The notes beneath the pieces are model-generated. The model did not search any database, was not told the DNA's origin, and saw nothing but the letters and a program-made list of their open reading frames with translations. Positions 1-8,479 of a stretch of DNA of 64,000 nucleotides are shown here, one piece after another (positions within the stretch are counted from its first letter, which is position 1; each line of letters opens with the position of its first letter). A program made the position numbers and the translations under genes. The DNA lies in the NCBI GenBank assembly GCA_036523795.1, contig DATDDN010000038.1, positions 21,187 to 85,186 on the forward strand, in the 5' to 3' direction. Origin of the DNA: 39-52-133 sp036523795 (lineage in GTDB: Bacteria; Pseudomonadota; Gammaproteobacteria; Burkholderiales; Gallionellaceae).

Positions 1-2451
1 GATGTGTTCTCCATGCTGGAGTCTCAGGCCGCTCCTTTGGTAGATTCAATCAGGCGCCATTTGCCCAAAGCAACGCTGGCAGCGTTTTCCGGGATACCCC
101 CGCTGGGGGATGCGGCATACGAAGAACTCAAGGCCAAGCTGCCGCAGCAGGAAGGATGGCGCACCTTTGCAAAGCCACTGGGATTGGCGGACGGTAGTTT
201 GCTGCTGTTTCAACGCTACGACCAGAATGCCATCGTCTGGCACATCGACTGGAAAGCCAGAAAGGTCAGCTCATTCCCCATTCCTGAAATCAAGCTGGTG
301 CCCGAGAGGCGATACACGGCGCTGGCCAGCCCGGATGGCATCTGGTTGCTGGGCGATACCACGGTGCTGATTCAGCCGTCCAACCGCGGGCTGAATTTGA
401 AAGCGTTATGGGGCGGCGCTGAAGACGTGGTGCTGAACGAAAAGCGTGTGTACTTGAAAACCCAGTTCAACGAGCCCGTGGCGACGCTGCTGAAAGACGG
501 TTCGGTGCTGGTGCTGGGGCCCTCCCTGCATGGCGAAGCCGTGAAGCCACCCATGCCCGGGGCAGCCAATGCCGAGGCAGGGCCGCGGATGAAACAGCTG
601 CGGCTGGATGCAAGAACGCAAGAGCTGCTTGTGCAGGACAGGGGGATACTGTCCTACACGGGCAAGCCCAATGAAAACGGACAAACGTACCGGGAGCCGC
701 GCTATGGGCACAACGCCGTCACCCTGGAATCGGGTCAGGTACTCATGTTTGGAGGCGACGTCACCTCCAGCCTGGCCAGCCTGATTGATCCGAGCGAAGG
801 CGCGGGAGTCTGGATTCCAAAACCCATCGCAGCGCTGCCGAACCCGCGAGTGTTTGGCGCGGCAATCGCCCTGCCGGGAGACCGCGTGCTGGTCACAGGG
901 GCGCCCCATCTGCATTGTTATGGGGAAGCCGCCAAAATGCGCAGCGTAGATGTGTATGAGGTGAAAACCCGGCAATGGTCGAGTTTGCCGCCCTTGCCCA
1001 TGGTGCCCTGTTCCGAAGCCTATGGGGCGGATGTCCCCACCTTGACGCTAACTCCCAATGGCTCCATCGTGGTGGCCGGCCATCTGGAACCGCAGGCGAT
1101 GGTCCTGCGCCCGGACGCCCAATCGCCCACCGGTTATGAAAAAGACTGGCGCGTGGCGGGGCCCATGCCGCTGCGTCGCATCAGCGGCGTCGCCCATGCC
1201 TTATCTGATCAGGAGATCGTCGTGGCCGGCGGCGTCGACCGCCAGCTCGGGCAATGCTGTTACGCCACCTCCGGGTTCGATGTGCTTACGCTCAACGCAA
1301 GTCCGCTCCCCAAAGTCGCCCAATCCCTGATGTGGATAGAGCCGGCCGTGGCGCAGAAAGGCCCCTGGGTTTTTGTGGGCGGCGGCCGCCATTTCGGATC
1401 GACCGGCTTTGGGCAACTCAGGTATAGCGCCGCCGCAGAGCTGCTGAATCGCTCCACGGGCCAGATCGAACAGCTGCCCAATATTCCTTTCGCCAGCGGC
1501 GCCGCTCAGGCGGCATGGCTGGATGATGACCGCATCCTGTATAAAGGGATGAAGGAATCAGCCCGGTGGGGGATGTCCAGCTACACGCCTCCCAGCAGCG
1601 GGGAAATGGCAATTTATCAGGTCAGGGAAAAACGCTGGAGCGCGCCCTTTACCGTCTCAGGTGTGAGTCTCTCCAGGCTGATTGCTGCAGAAGGCAATCA
1701 GGCTTTGTTTCTCTCCGGTTCTTATGTTGTCAGCCTGGATCTAGAGACGCGCAGAGTGACTCCGCTACAACCAGCCCAGCCATCGCGTCTCATCGGCCAG
1801 GCGTTTCAGCTGCCGGGGGGCAGGCTGATCTATTCAGAAGAGGCGATGCAAGCAGAGATAGTGTCGATTCCGGTGCCGGAATGCGAAGCAAGCCCCGGGG
1901 AAGAATGCCCGGAGCAGGCTGACGAGCAGGCTCAACAAGCCGTCCAACCCGGCAACGAAGTTCCTCCCAACCCTGTCAGCGCGCTATGGGGTGGAGAGGG
2001 TGCCGTCAGGATGGTCACCAGCCAGGGGCGTGGCATGGCTTTGCTCTCCGATGCCAAGACAGAAAAGCATTCCCTGTTTTTAAGCAATGCAGAGGGAACC
2101 GCGTGGGATGCGATACCGCTACCGGATTTTGGCGAACAAGACAACGCAGGCTGCGGGGCGTGTGCTTTGCTGTCAGCTGCTGATCCGCGCGCGCCGGAAC
2201 AGGATTTGATTTTTTTCCGCAAAGGCGCCATTGATCTGGACTTTATGGAAGATGAACTGGCAGAGCAAGCCGTGCGGGTCTGGGTGTGGGATGAAAAGGA
2301 AAAACGCTGGCAACCGGTACTGCAAAGCCAGGGCATGGCCGCCCGTTCCAGCATGCTGGCCCTGGGCGAGCCGCTGTCTTCAAAAGATGGAAAGCGGATG
2401 ATGAGCGCGGGTTGGCATTTGCGCAATCCGGTGTTATGGCTGGAACCCTGA
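1..2451 (+). CDS. Kelch/beta-propeller-like protein, 5' partial
   Basis: The reading frame is open at the window edge, so the true start probably lies upstream; the GTG at position 4 is only the first possible start inside the window. At least 815 residues remain. The sequence repeatedly shows kelch-like phrases such as GQVLMFGGDV, GDRVLVTGAP, GSIVVAGHL, EIVVAGGVD and WVFVGGGRHFG, each followed by an aromatic or LPPLP segment, which suggests a beta-propeller. Cysteine pairs occur (GQCCYATSG, CEASPGEECPE, GCGACALL), which would fit an exported, disulfide-bonded protein, but no signal peptide can be seen because the N-terminus is missing. It converges on the Hsp70 gene downstream. Function is unknown. 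Confidence 0.6.
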   Translation, partial: DVFSMLESQAAPLVDSIRRHLPKATLAAFSGIPPLGDAAYEELKAKLPQQEGWRTFAKPLGLADGSLLLFQRYDQNAIVWHIDWKARKVSSFPIPEIKLVPERRYTALASPDGIWLLGDTTVLIQPSNRGLNLKALWGGAEDVVLNEKRVYLKTQFNEPVATLLKDGSVLVLGPSLHGEAVKPPMPGAANAEAGPRMKQLRLDARTQELLVQDRGILSYTGKPNENGQTYREPRYGHNAVTLESGQVLMFGGDVTSSLASLIDPSEGAGVWIPKPIAALPNPRVFGAAIALPGDRVLVTGAPHLHCYGEAAKMRSVDVYEVKTRQWSSLPPLPMVPCSEAYGADVPTLTLTPNGSIVVAGHLEPQAMVLRPDAQSPTGYEKDWRVAGPMPLRRISGVAHALSDQEIVVAGGVDRQLGQCCYATSGFDVLTLNASPLPKVAQSLMWIEPAVAQKGPWVFVGGGRHFGSTGFGQLRYSAAAELLNRSTGQIEQLPNIPFASGAAQAAWLDDDRILYKGMKESARWGMSSYTPPSSGEMAIYQVREKRWSAPFTVSGVSLSRLIAAEGNQALFLSGSYVVSLDLETRRVTPLQPAQPSRLIGQAFQLPGGRLIYSEEAMQAEIVSIPVPECEASPGEECPEQADEQAQQAVQPGNEVPPNPVSALWGGEGAVRMVTSQGRGMALLSDAKTEKHSLFLSNAEGTAWDAIPLPDFGEQDNAGCGACALLSAADPRAPEQDLIFFRKGAIDLDFMEDELAEQAVRVWVWDEKEKRWQPVLQSQGMAARSSMLALGEPLSSKDGKRMMSAGWHLRNPVLWLEP

Positions 2452-2658
2452 GGGTAAATAAAGAGCGCTCATTTTTTTAATCACAATTCATCTGTTAAAG
2501 GTTAATTGCGATGCTGACTCCGCCAGCCCCCAACGTGTTATCAAAGGTTCAAGCATGGATGATTCTCCAATCCCTCTACCCTAAAGCTTTAGCCACGAGT
2601 TCCTGCACATGAACGCGGATTTCATAAGCGCCCGCCCCCCACGTAACCCTCTCCCCCG

Positions 2659-2684
2659 CCCCTCTCCCACAAGTGGGCGAGGGG
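2659..2684. repeat. REP-like GC-rich hairpin
   Basis: Between two convergent genes a hairpin is formed by CCCCTC-tC-CCAC pairing with GTGGG-c-GAGGGG around a two-base loop. It is embedded in a run of CCCTCTCCC-type sequence that resembles the text near 63.9 kb (CCCTCTCCCTGCACGGGAG). It looks like a dispersed repetitive extragenic palindrome; no T-run follows, so terminator function is uncertain. Confidence 0.45.
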
Positions 2685-2712
2685 AGTGCCGATGGCCCCT
2701 CGGCCTGAGCTA

Positions 2713-3978
2713 TCAACCGTAGCGCCGTTGCGCCTCAACCGCCAGCCCCGCACCAACGCTGCCGAACAGGTCTCCTTCCATGCGCCGGGCCTTGGGCAAG
2801 ATTGCGACAATGCGTTCGCGCAGCATGGGCACGCCGCTGGCACCGCCGGTGAAGAATACCGTATCCACCGTCTCTCTCTTCACACCGGCCTTTGCCAGCA
2901 AGGTGCTGAGAGTGGTGCCGATCTGCTCGACCAACTCCGCCGACGCCTGTTCAAACTCGATGCGGGTCAGGGTGTGGCGCATGCCCGGTGAAAGCCTGTC
3001 CAGACGCAGGGTTGCGCTATCGCCGGCAGACAAGGCGATCTTGGCTTCTTCCACCTGCACGGCCAGCCAGTGGCCGGCGCGGTCTTCGATCAGCTTGAGC
3101 AATCGGTCCATGGCTTCGGGCGCCTGGGTGTCGAGGTAGAGTTCCTGCAGATCGTTCCAGGTGCGGCGGGTATAGGCCTGGTTGATGGTGTGCCAGGTGG
3201 CCAGGTTCATGTAGTAGCTGGAGGGCATGATCAGGCCGCGCTTGAGCAGGCTGCCGTGGCCCAGCAGAGGCATCACGCCTTCCAGGCTGAGTTGGCGGTC
3301 GAAGTTGGTGCCGCCGATGTGCACGCCGCCGTTGGCCAGCAGATCGTCGCGCCGGTCGGCTGCGAGTGCGCGTTGCGGCGAGAGGCGGATGAGGGAGAAG
3401 TCGGAGGTGCCGCCACCGATGTCGGCGATCAGCACCAGTTCTTCGCGCTCGATCTGGCATTCGTAGTGGTAGGCGGCAGCGATGGGCTCGTACTGGAAGC
3501 TCACCTCGCTAAAACCCGCGCTGCGCGCTATAGCTTCGAGCGTCGCCTCGGCCTTGTTGTCTGCTGCGGTGTCATCATCCACAAAAAACACCGGCCGGCC
3601 AAACACCGCCTGGCCGAATGAGCGATCTGCCGCCGCTTCGGTGCGGCGCTTGAGCTCGGTGATGAACTGGGTGAGCAATTCCATGTAGGGCAGCGAGCGC
3701 CCCTGGATTTCGGTTCTGCCCTCCATCAGATTGCTGCCCAGCAGGCTCTTCAAGGCGCGCATCAAACGGCCTTCGTAGCCTTGCAGATATTCGTCGAGGC
3801 CGGCCTGGCCGACGCTGGTGGTGTTCTCTTCGGCATTGAAAAAGATCACCGAGGGCAAAGTGGACTTGCCGTTTTCCAGCACCAGCAAAGGCGGCTGGCC
3901 GGGGCGCAGCCACCCTGCGGTGGAGTTGGAGGTGCCGAAATCGATGCCGCAGGCGCGGGCGGGAGCTTCAACAGACAT
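2713..3978 (-). CDS. Hsp70-family ATPase, YegD-like
   Basis: A 421-residue protein with actin-fold ATPase signatures: the phosphate-1 motif CGIDFGTSNSTAGW near the N-terminus, phosphate-2 DIGGGTSDFS in the middle and the adenosine motif FFTGGASGVPML near residue 380. It is shorter than DnaK (about 640 residues) and lacks the substrate-binding and lid domains, so it matches the stand-alone ATPase class typified by E. coli YegD. Such proteins are presumed chaperone-like, but their clients are unknown. The ATG at 3978 lies directly before MSVEAPARACGID. It appears monocistronic and converges with the kelch-like gene. Confidence 0.85.
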   Translation of the reverse strand: MSVEAPARACGIDFGTSNSTAGWLRPGQPPLLVLENGKSTLPSVIFFNAEENTTSVGQAGLDEYLQGYEGRLMRALKSLLGSNLMEGRTEIQGRSLPYMELLTQFITELKRRTEAAADRSFGQAVFGRPVFFVDDDTAADNKAEATLEAIARSAGFSEVSFQYEPIAAAYHYECQIEREELVLIADIGGGTSDFSLIRLSPQRALAADRRDDLLANGGVHIGGTNFDRQLSLEGVMPLLGHGSLLKRGLIMPSSYYMNLATWHTINQAYTRRTWNDLQELYLDTQAPEAMDRLLKLIEDRAGHWLAVQVEEAKIALSAGDSATLRLDRLSPGMRHTLTRIEFEQASAELVEQIGTTLSTLLAKAGVKRETVDTVFFTGGASGVPMLRERIVAILPKARRMEGDLFGSVGAGLAVEAQRRYG

Positions 3979-4151
3979 GGGGCGCGAGTGGGCCTGGAAA
4001 CAGGCCGATAAAAACGGGCAGCGATGCTAACGCCGATGCAGGGAAATGTCGAATGGATGGGACACGGCACGCATCGCGGCCACTTGAGCTACGTGATGAA
4101 CTCGCATGATTCGCAGATCATAGCCCTCATGATTTCCTTCGTTAGGTACCA

Positions 4152-4406
4152 TCACCTGCCAAACTGGTTTTTTTCGATATCCCTCTCGAATTCTTCAACC
4201 CATCTAGAGCCATCTCCAATCGGGTATTCCGCTTTCAGGTTAGTGGATTTTTGCGTGATCACGACAAACCCGGTAAGCGCCAATATCTCATCGGTCTTGG
4301 AGTCTGTGGTATCGGTCTGCGCCAGGTCAAAGTCTTCCGCCGGCAGGTTGAATCGCTTCAACACCGCCTGGAAATGATCTCTCTCGTCCTGCTCGATAAG
4401 ATTCAT
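4152..4406 (-). CDS. Small hypothetical protein, 84 aa
   Basis: An acidic 84-residue protein beginning MNLIEQDERDHFQAVL. No signal peptide, membrane segment or motif is recognised; the sequence predicts an N-terminal helix and a mixed alpha/beta core (EILALTGFVVITQKS). Codon use fits the neighbouring genes. It lies alone between Hsp70 and a DUF218 gene on the same strand, with about 115 bp upstream. It may be a small cytoplasmic protein, but function cannot be assigned. Confidence 0.5.
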   Translation of the reverse strand: MNLIEQDERDHFQAVLKRFNLPAEDFDLAQTDTTDSKTDEILALTGFVVITQKSTNLKAEYPIGDGSRWVEEFERDIEKNQFGR

Positions 4407-4523
4407 CTGAATTCAGCGCCTCTCGTGTGGATCATGTTGGCACTAGCTGCGCGGAATGGCAATCACAATTGCCCGTTACCGGCTATTTTCATGCCTGATT
4501 CATCCTGAGGCCGCGGCAGCCGT

Positions 4524-5090
4524 TCAACTCTTCAGGCCTGCGTAATAGGCAACATAGGCAAGCACCTCGCGCGGAACAGAATACAGATCCCGCAGTTCGA
4601 CATAATGCGCGTGCGCCGTACCCGCGACTTGCACGCCATTGCGCTTGAGCGCGAGCCTTGTGCGTGCGATGTGGAAGTATTGCGTGGCAACGATGGCCGA
4701 GGTCAGCTTGTTGGCGCGCATGTAGCTGGCCGCATTTCTGGCGGTGGCGGCCGTATCCACGCCCAGGCTGTCCTTGACTATCGCCGATGAGGGGACGCCA
4801 TTCTTTGAAAGATAGCTGGACATGGCGACCGCCTCATCAAATCCTTCGCGCCCCTTGCCTCCGCTGACGAAGATGATGGATGCATGGTGCGCGTGAAACA
4901 GCTGGAGCGCAACGTCCAGCCTGGCCTGCAGCCGTGGGCTCGGGGTTCCATCAGGAGCCACGGCGTTTCCCGGCACGACGATCACGTCGGCGTCTGCCAC
5001 TTCATCGTTAAGCCCCGTGACAACAATCGCCGCTGTCGCAAGAAGAAAGCAGCCAAGGGCAAGAAGGGAGAAAAGCTTTAGTCTTCGCAT
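4524..5090 (-). CDS. YdcF/SanA-like DUF218 membrane-anchored protein
   Basis: 188 residues. An N-terminal hydrophobic segment (LFSLLALGCFLLATAAIVVTG) acts as a signal anchor and is followed by the DUF218 core: ADVIVVPGNAVAPDGTPSPRLQARLD, IIFVSGGKGREGFDEA and a conserved SLGVDTAATARNAA segment. In this family (SanA, ElyC, YdcF) these motifs are implicated in cell-envelope functions; E. coli SanA affects vancomycin sensitivity and ElyC affects peptidoglycan synthesis. It follows the next gene (5151..5951) on the same strand with a 60-bp gap, so the two may be co-transcribed. Confidence 0.75.
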   Translation of the reverse strand: MRRLKLFSLLALGCFLLATAAIVVTGLNDEVADADVIVVPGNAVAPDGTPSPRLQARLDVALQLFHAHHASIIFVSGGKGREGFDEAVAMSSYLSKNGVPSSAIVKDSLGVDTAATARNAASYMRANKLTSAIVATQYFHIARTRLALKRNGVQVAGTAHAHYVELRDLYSVPREVLAYVAYYAGLKS

Positions 5091-5150
5091 ATTTTTATCG
5101 ACGCATAAGATCGGGGGAAGATCAGCCAGATTCTATCGTACAGGGCTGCC

Positions 5151-5951
5151 TTATTTCAGGAACGGATACGGGCCATTTGTTTCATGCGCAGCTTTGCTCT
5201 TGTACCACTTTTGCCGCGCATTCCTGAATGTGCCATCGCCACGTGCGCGCTGGAAACTGTACAGGTACCTGCGGGATAAGGCAGGCATTTCGTAATCGAC
5301 GGACAGTTCCGGCTCGCCCCCTGTATAGAGACGGAACCAGACCCCGGCAAGGTACAGGCCCGCGCCGCGCCCTGCTTCATGCCCTTCAACCCATCTGGAG
5401 ACGAGCAGCCTGCATTCGCCCTCCACCGCATCGCAGCTGCCGGCCTTTGGCGCGAGAGTCTCCGCGAAGCTCAGGGAGCCGTATTCTTCTACATCAACAA
5501 ACGGTGTCGCGTATCGCTTTGATATTGCCGCGGTCTTCCAGTAATCGACACCCATGCCATTGCTCACACTATCCATGACGGAAAGCAGATAGACCCTGTT
5601 GCCATCGAAGTCGCGACCGAATGCGTCCAGACGGAATGAATCGTCGGCAAAGAACATACCTGACATCTCCAATTGATACTCTTTGACCAGTTCTGCACCG
5701 GAGTCGACTCTGATCCTGGCGATGGCAGATTCCGGGTCATCCTGACAGGCACAGACTTCGACTTCATCGCTTGAGCCGGCGCAGTATGCCTCCGCCTTGC
5801 ACCATGCAACCATAGTCTTCTTGAATGTGAACGCCGGCCTGCCGCAGGATTCCTGCGCCATCACCGAATGATCGCTTCCTCTCGCCACGTCGCAGGTAAT
5901 CAGGCCGAACAGGCTGCAAAGCGAAATAATGATTTTCGACGTGGCTTTCAT
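5151..5951 (-). CDS. Exported hypothetical protein
   Basis: The chosen ATG at 5951 gives MKATSKIIISLCSLFGLITC, a signal peptide with possible lipobox character (LITC), and a 266-residue product; an upstream in-frame start would add 21 residues that interrupt the signal sequence. The mature part has many cysteines (CGRPAF, WCKAEAYC, EVCACQDD, CDAVEGECRLL), consistent with periplasmic disulfides. The C-terminus (ALSRRYLYSFQRARGDGTFRNARQKWYKS) is basic. No family is recognised. It probably lies upstream of the DUF218 gene in a two-gene leftward unit. Confidence 0.55.
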   Translation of the reverse strand: MKATSKIIISLCSLFGLITCDVARGSDHSVMAQESCGRPAFTFKKTMVAWCKAEAYCAGSSDEVEVCACQDDPESAIARIRVDSGAELVKEYQLEMSGMFFADDSFRLDAFGRDFDGNRVYLLSVMDSVSNGMGVDYWKTAAISKRYATPFVDVEEYGSLSFAETLAPKAGSCDAVEGECRLLVSRWVEGHEAGRGAGLYLAGVWFRLYTGGEPELSVDYEMPALSRRYLYSFQRARGDGTFRNARQKWYKSKAAHETNGPYPFLK

Positions 5952-6154
5952 AATTTTTGGCGCTGTATAAGGCAATTGCGCCCGCATTCTATGCAGGATG
6001 TCACCATGCCTCAACCGTCAAAACGCATAGACCAAAACACACGTCATCGCCGTGGTGATTACCTGTCCGAAACATCCTGCCCGACAACTTTGCCTGAATC
6101 GGGCTGTCAAATTGCTGAGTCGGTTGAAACATCCAATTTACTCAGGAGGCCGCC

Positions 6155-6499
6155 ATGGACAAGGAACTCTCATGTGACCTGACCTCAAAGACCTGCAAAC
6201 CGTGCGAAGGCGGGACGCCTCCCATGGAGCAGGCAGAAATCACGCGCATGCTGGAAGCACTCAACGAGTGGGAACAGGCAGGCAAGGAAATCGCCAGGAC
6301 CTTCCGCTTCAAGAACTATTACGAAACCATGGCGTTCGTGAATGCCATAGCGTGGATATCGCATCGGGAAGACCACCATCCTGATCTGGAAGTGGGCTAC
6401 AACAAATGCCGCGTGCGCTATTCGACACATGCGATCGGCGGCCTGTCGGAAAATGATTTCATCTGCGCTGCGAAAATAGACAGCCTGCTCGAACTGTGA
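6155..6499 (+). CDS. phhB: Pterin-4a-carbinolamine dehydratase
   Basis: 114 residues with the family's conserved core: FKNYYETMAFVNAIAWISHREDHHPDLEVGYNKCRVRYSTHAIGG in two parts, including the HxxHH-type histidines that dehydrate 4a-hydroxytetrahydropterin. In bacteria it recycles the pterin cofactor of phenylalanine hydroxylase, and it is also found with no hydroxylase, where it may act in pterin metabolism. The ATG at 6155 is preceded by AGGAGG at a good distance. The N-terminal 20 residues carry two cysteines (CDLTSKTCKPCEGG), a common extension in this family. It is followed 43 bp downstream by a DsrC/TusE-like gene. Confidence 0.9.
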   Translation: MDKELSCDLTSKTCKPCEGGTPPMEQAEITRMLEALNEWEQAGKEIARTFRFKNYYETMAFVNAIAWISHREDHHPDLEVGYNKCRVRYSTHAIGGLSENDFICAAKIDSLLEL

Positions 6500-6542
6500 G
6501 GCCGACTCGGCGCGCTTTCCTGGCAAAGAAAGGAAATGAACC

Positions 6543-6842
6543 ATGAAATATCCGGAATACGATCAGGACGGATTCCTGCTTGATCCATTGAGCTGGGATG
6601 AAGACCTTGCGCGCAGCATCGCGGCTGAAGAGGGCCTGATCGACCTTGACGAGGATCACTGGGCGATCATCCATTTCCTGCGCGATCACTATGTGAGCGG
6701 CGGGCTGCCGGCGGTCAGCCATGTTTGCCATGTCAACAGGCTGGATGACCTGTGCATGACGGACATGTTCCAGAGCGTCAGGTCCGCCTGGCGCATCGCC
6801 GGGCTGCCCAACCCGGGCGAGGAGGCCAAGGCGTATATGTAG
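6543..6842 (+). CDS. DsrC/TusE-family protein lacking the C-terminal cysteines
   Basis: 99 residues with the DsrC/TusE fold signature: DQDGFLLDPLSWDEDLARSIAAEEG, LDEDHWAIIHFLRDHY and the C-terminal arm ending RIAGLPNPGEEAKAYM. Functional TusE and DsrC end in a GLPKPTGCV-like tail whose penultimate cysteine carries the persulfide; here that cysteine is replaced by GEEAKAYM. One cysteine (SHVCHVNRLDDLCMTD region) occurs elsewhere. DsrC homologues without arm cysteines are usually considered regulatory. It likely forms a two-gene unit with phhB. A sulfur-transfer role is therefore unlikely without another nucleophile. Confidence 0.75.
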   Translation: MKYPEYDQDGFLLDPLSWDEDLARSIAAEEGLIDLDEDHWAIIHFLRDHYVSGGLPAVSHVCHVNRLDDLCMTDMFQSVRSAWRIAGLPNPGEEAKAYM

Positions 6843-6869
6843 GCCGGGACAGGATACCGGCCATGCCGG

Positions 6870-7493
6870 CTAATGTCTGGCGAGCACCCTGTAGCTGATG
6901 TGCGTGGCCAGCGGCGAGCTGCTGACCTGCTGCTGTTCCACAGCGAGTCTGCCGGGCGCGAGCTGCTCAAACAGGCGCAGACCGGCGCCCAGCATGACCG
7001 GCGCAACGTGCAGCGTAAGCTCGTCCACTGCGCCGGCATTGAGGTACTGGCAGATGGTGTCGGCGCCGCCGGAAATGCGCACGTCCTTGCCGCCGGCTGC
7101 GGCACGTGCCTGGCTGAGCGCGCTGTTTATGCCATCGGTGACAAAATGGAACGTGGTGCCGCCCTTGCGCACCCACGGCTCGCGCGGCTTGTGCGTGAGC
7201 ACGAACACGGGCGCGCGGAACGGCGGATTCTCCGGCCAGCCCACCTCGCCCTCGTCAAACATATTCCTGCCCAGCACATACGCACCGGCGCGTGCGAACA
7301 CCTGTTTGACCAGCACATCGTCGGCCGATTTCTCTCCGCCCGGCAGGCCTATCATCTCCGCGAAGGTCGCCGTATTGAACATCCATTGATGAATGCCGAC
7401 ACCGTTATCGCCCAGCGGGTTGCCGGGGCGGCGGTTGGTGCCGGCGATGAAGCCGTCCAGCGAGATGCCAACATCTACAAATACCTTGCTCAT
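6870..7493 (-). CDS. RibD C-terminal/dihydrofolate-reductase-like protein
   Basis: 207 residues beginning MSKVFVDVGISLDGFIAG, the classical opening of the RibD C-terminal/YwjB/YyaP superfamily. Later motifs VLGRNMFDEGEVGW, APVFVLTHKPREPW, DVRISGGADTICQYLNAG and the TLHVAPVMLGAGLRLFEQL segment make up the NADPH-binding reductase fold. Stand-alone members are of unknown substrate. The gene converges with the DsrC-like gene (27 bp apart). The ATG at 7493 is the natural start. Confidence 0.85.
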   Translation of the reverse strand: MSKVFVDVGISLDGFIAGTNRRPGNPLGDNGVGIHQWMFNTATFAEMIGLPGGEKSADDVLVKQVFARAGAYVLGRNMFDEGEVGWPENPPFRAPVFVLTHKPREPWVRKGGTTFHFVTDGINSALSQARAAAGGKDVRISGGADTICQYLNAGAVDELTLHVAPVMLGAGLRLFEQLAPGRLAVEQQQVSSSPLATHISYRVLARH

Positions 7494-7607
7494 GTCATCG
7501 GCCCCCGGTGATTGTGAAGAAACACTGATCAGGTCAATGCGTGTCGTGCTGCCGCGCTCCCCTTATGACCTCCGCGACGCCGCAAGGTTTCGCCCGGCCA
7601 GGCCAGC

Positions 7608-8363
7608 CTAGTCCTCACTCCCCTTTCTCGGGCTGAAGGTGCGCGGAAAATACACGATCTCGTGCGGGCGGTTAAGGCGGTAAACCTGAGCCGGGCGATT
7701 GGGACCGGAACGCACCTTATCCACCGGCTCGACCAGATCGGCGGCAAACACGCGCGTGCGGAAGGCGCTCTTTTCCAGCGGGCGCTCCAGCACCACTTCG
7801 TACATGCGCTGCAGCTCGCTGAGGGTGAACTCGCGCGGCAGCAGGAAGGCGGGCAGCGAGGTGTACTCCACCTTGTTGCGCAGGCGCTGCACGGCGGCTT
7901 CCAGCAGCTTGGCGTGATCGAACGCCAGCTTCACGCGCACGCCCTGCTCTTGCAGCGGGAACCAGGCCGCGTTCGAATTGTTCGCCCCCTGCAGGGGCTG
8001 CTCCGGTGTGGGAATCAGGGCGAAGTAGACGTGGGTGGTGGACCAGCCGCGCGGGTCACGCTTGCTGCTGCCCCAGCTGCCCACCTGCTCCAGGTAGGGA
8101 GATCTGACGCCGGTCTTGTGCTGCAGCTTGCGCAGGGCGCAGCTTTCCAGGTCGGCATCCTGTTCCACATCGACAAAGCCGCCGGGCAGCGCCCACATGC
8201 CGGGACAGGGCTCGCCCGGCGCATCCGGCCGTGATACCAGCAGCACGTGCAGGCGCCCCTCCAGCACGGTGAAGATCACCACGTCCACGGTGGCCAGCGG
8301 GCGCACGATGCCTTGCACATCGACTGCATGCGTGCGTGACGCAACGGGGTTTTTCTGTTTCAT
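7608..8363 (-). CDS. NrtR-type regulator: degenerate Nudix domain plus winged helix
   Basis: 251 residues. The N-terminal domain is a Nudix fold (VDVVIFTVLEGRLHVLLVSR; WALPGGFVDVEQDADLESCA). The catalytic REUXEEXGU part of the Nudix box reads RKLQHKTGV, so the three glutamates are K, H and K and hydrolysis is very unlikely. The C-terminal part (about residues 160-240, FTLSELQRMYEVVLERPLEKSAFRTRV) is the winged helix of the NrtR family, whose known members bind ADP-ribose and repress NAD genes. It is divergent from an SPFH gene and an NAD-kinase-like gene, with two palindromes in between, so it probably represses that pair and possibly itself. Confidence 0.85.
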   Translation of the reverse strand: MKQKNPVASRTHAVDVQGIVRPLATVDVVIFTVLEGRLHVLLVSRPDAPGEPCPGMWALPGGFVDVEQDADLESCALRKLQHKTGVRSPYLEQVGSWGSSKRDPRGWSTTHVYFALIPTPEQPLQGANNSNAAWFPLQEQGVRVKLAFDHAKLLEAAVQRLRNKVEYTSLPAFLLPREFTLSELQRMYEVVLERPLEKSAFRTRVFAADLVEPVDKVRSGPNRPAQVYRLNRPHEIVYFPRTFSPRKGSED

Positions 8364-8396
8364 GGCGGCTTCCTGAGTGATTTTTTCGCGACGGTG

Positions 8397-8456
8397 TTGA
8401 CAGTGTATTTTGATTAGTGCTACTGTGCAACTAACTTAGTGTTACAGAACAACTAA
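8397..8456 (+). promoter_or_regulatory. Promoter with two tandem 21-bp palindromic operators
   Basis: A -35 TTGACA (8397-8402) and extended -10 TGC-TACTGT (8418-8426) with an 18-bp spacer face the SPFH gene. Two palindromes of form TTAGT-N11-ACTAA occupy 8414-8434 and 8436-8456; both are 21 bp and their starts are 22 bp apart, two helical turns. The first covers the -10 box and the second the expected start site. That arrangement is typical of a repressor; the divergent NrtR-type gene is the obvious candidate. An AAGGAGG ribosome site follows at about 8468-8474. Confidence 0.8.
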
Positions 8457-8479
8457 GCAATCACGACAAGGAGGCCATC

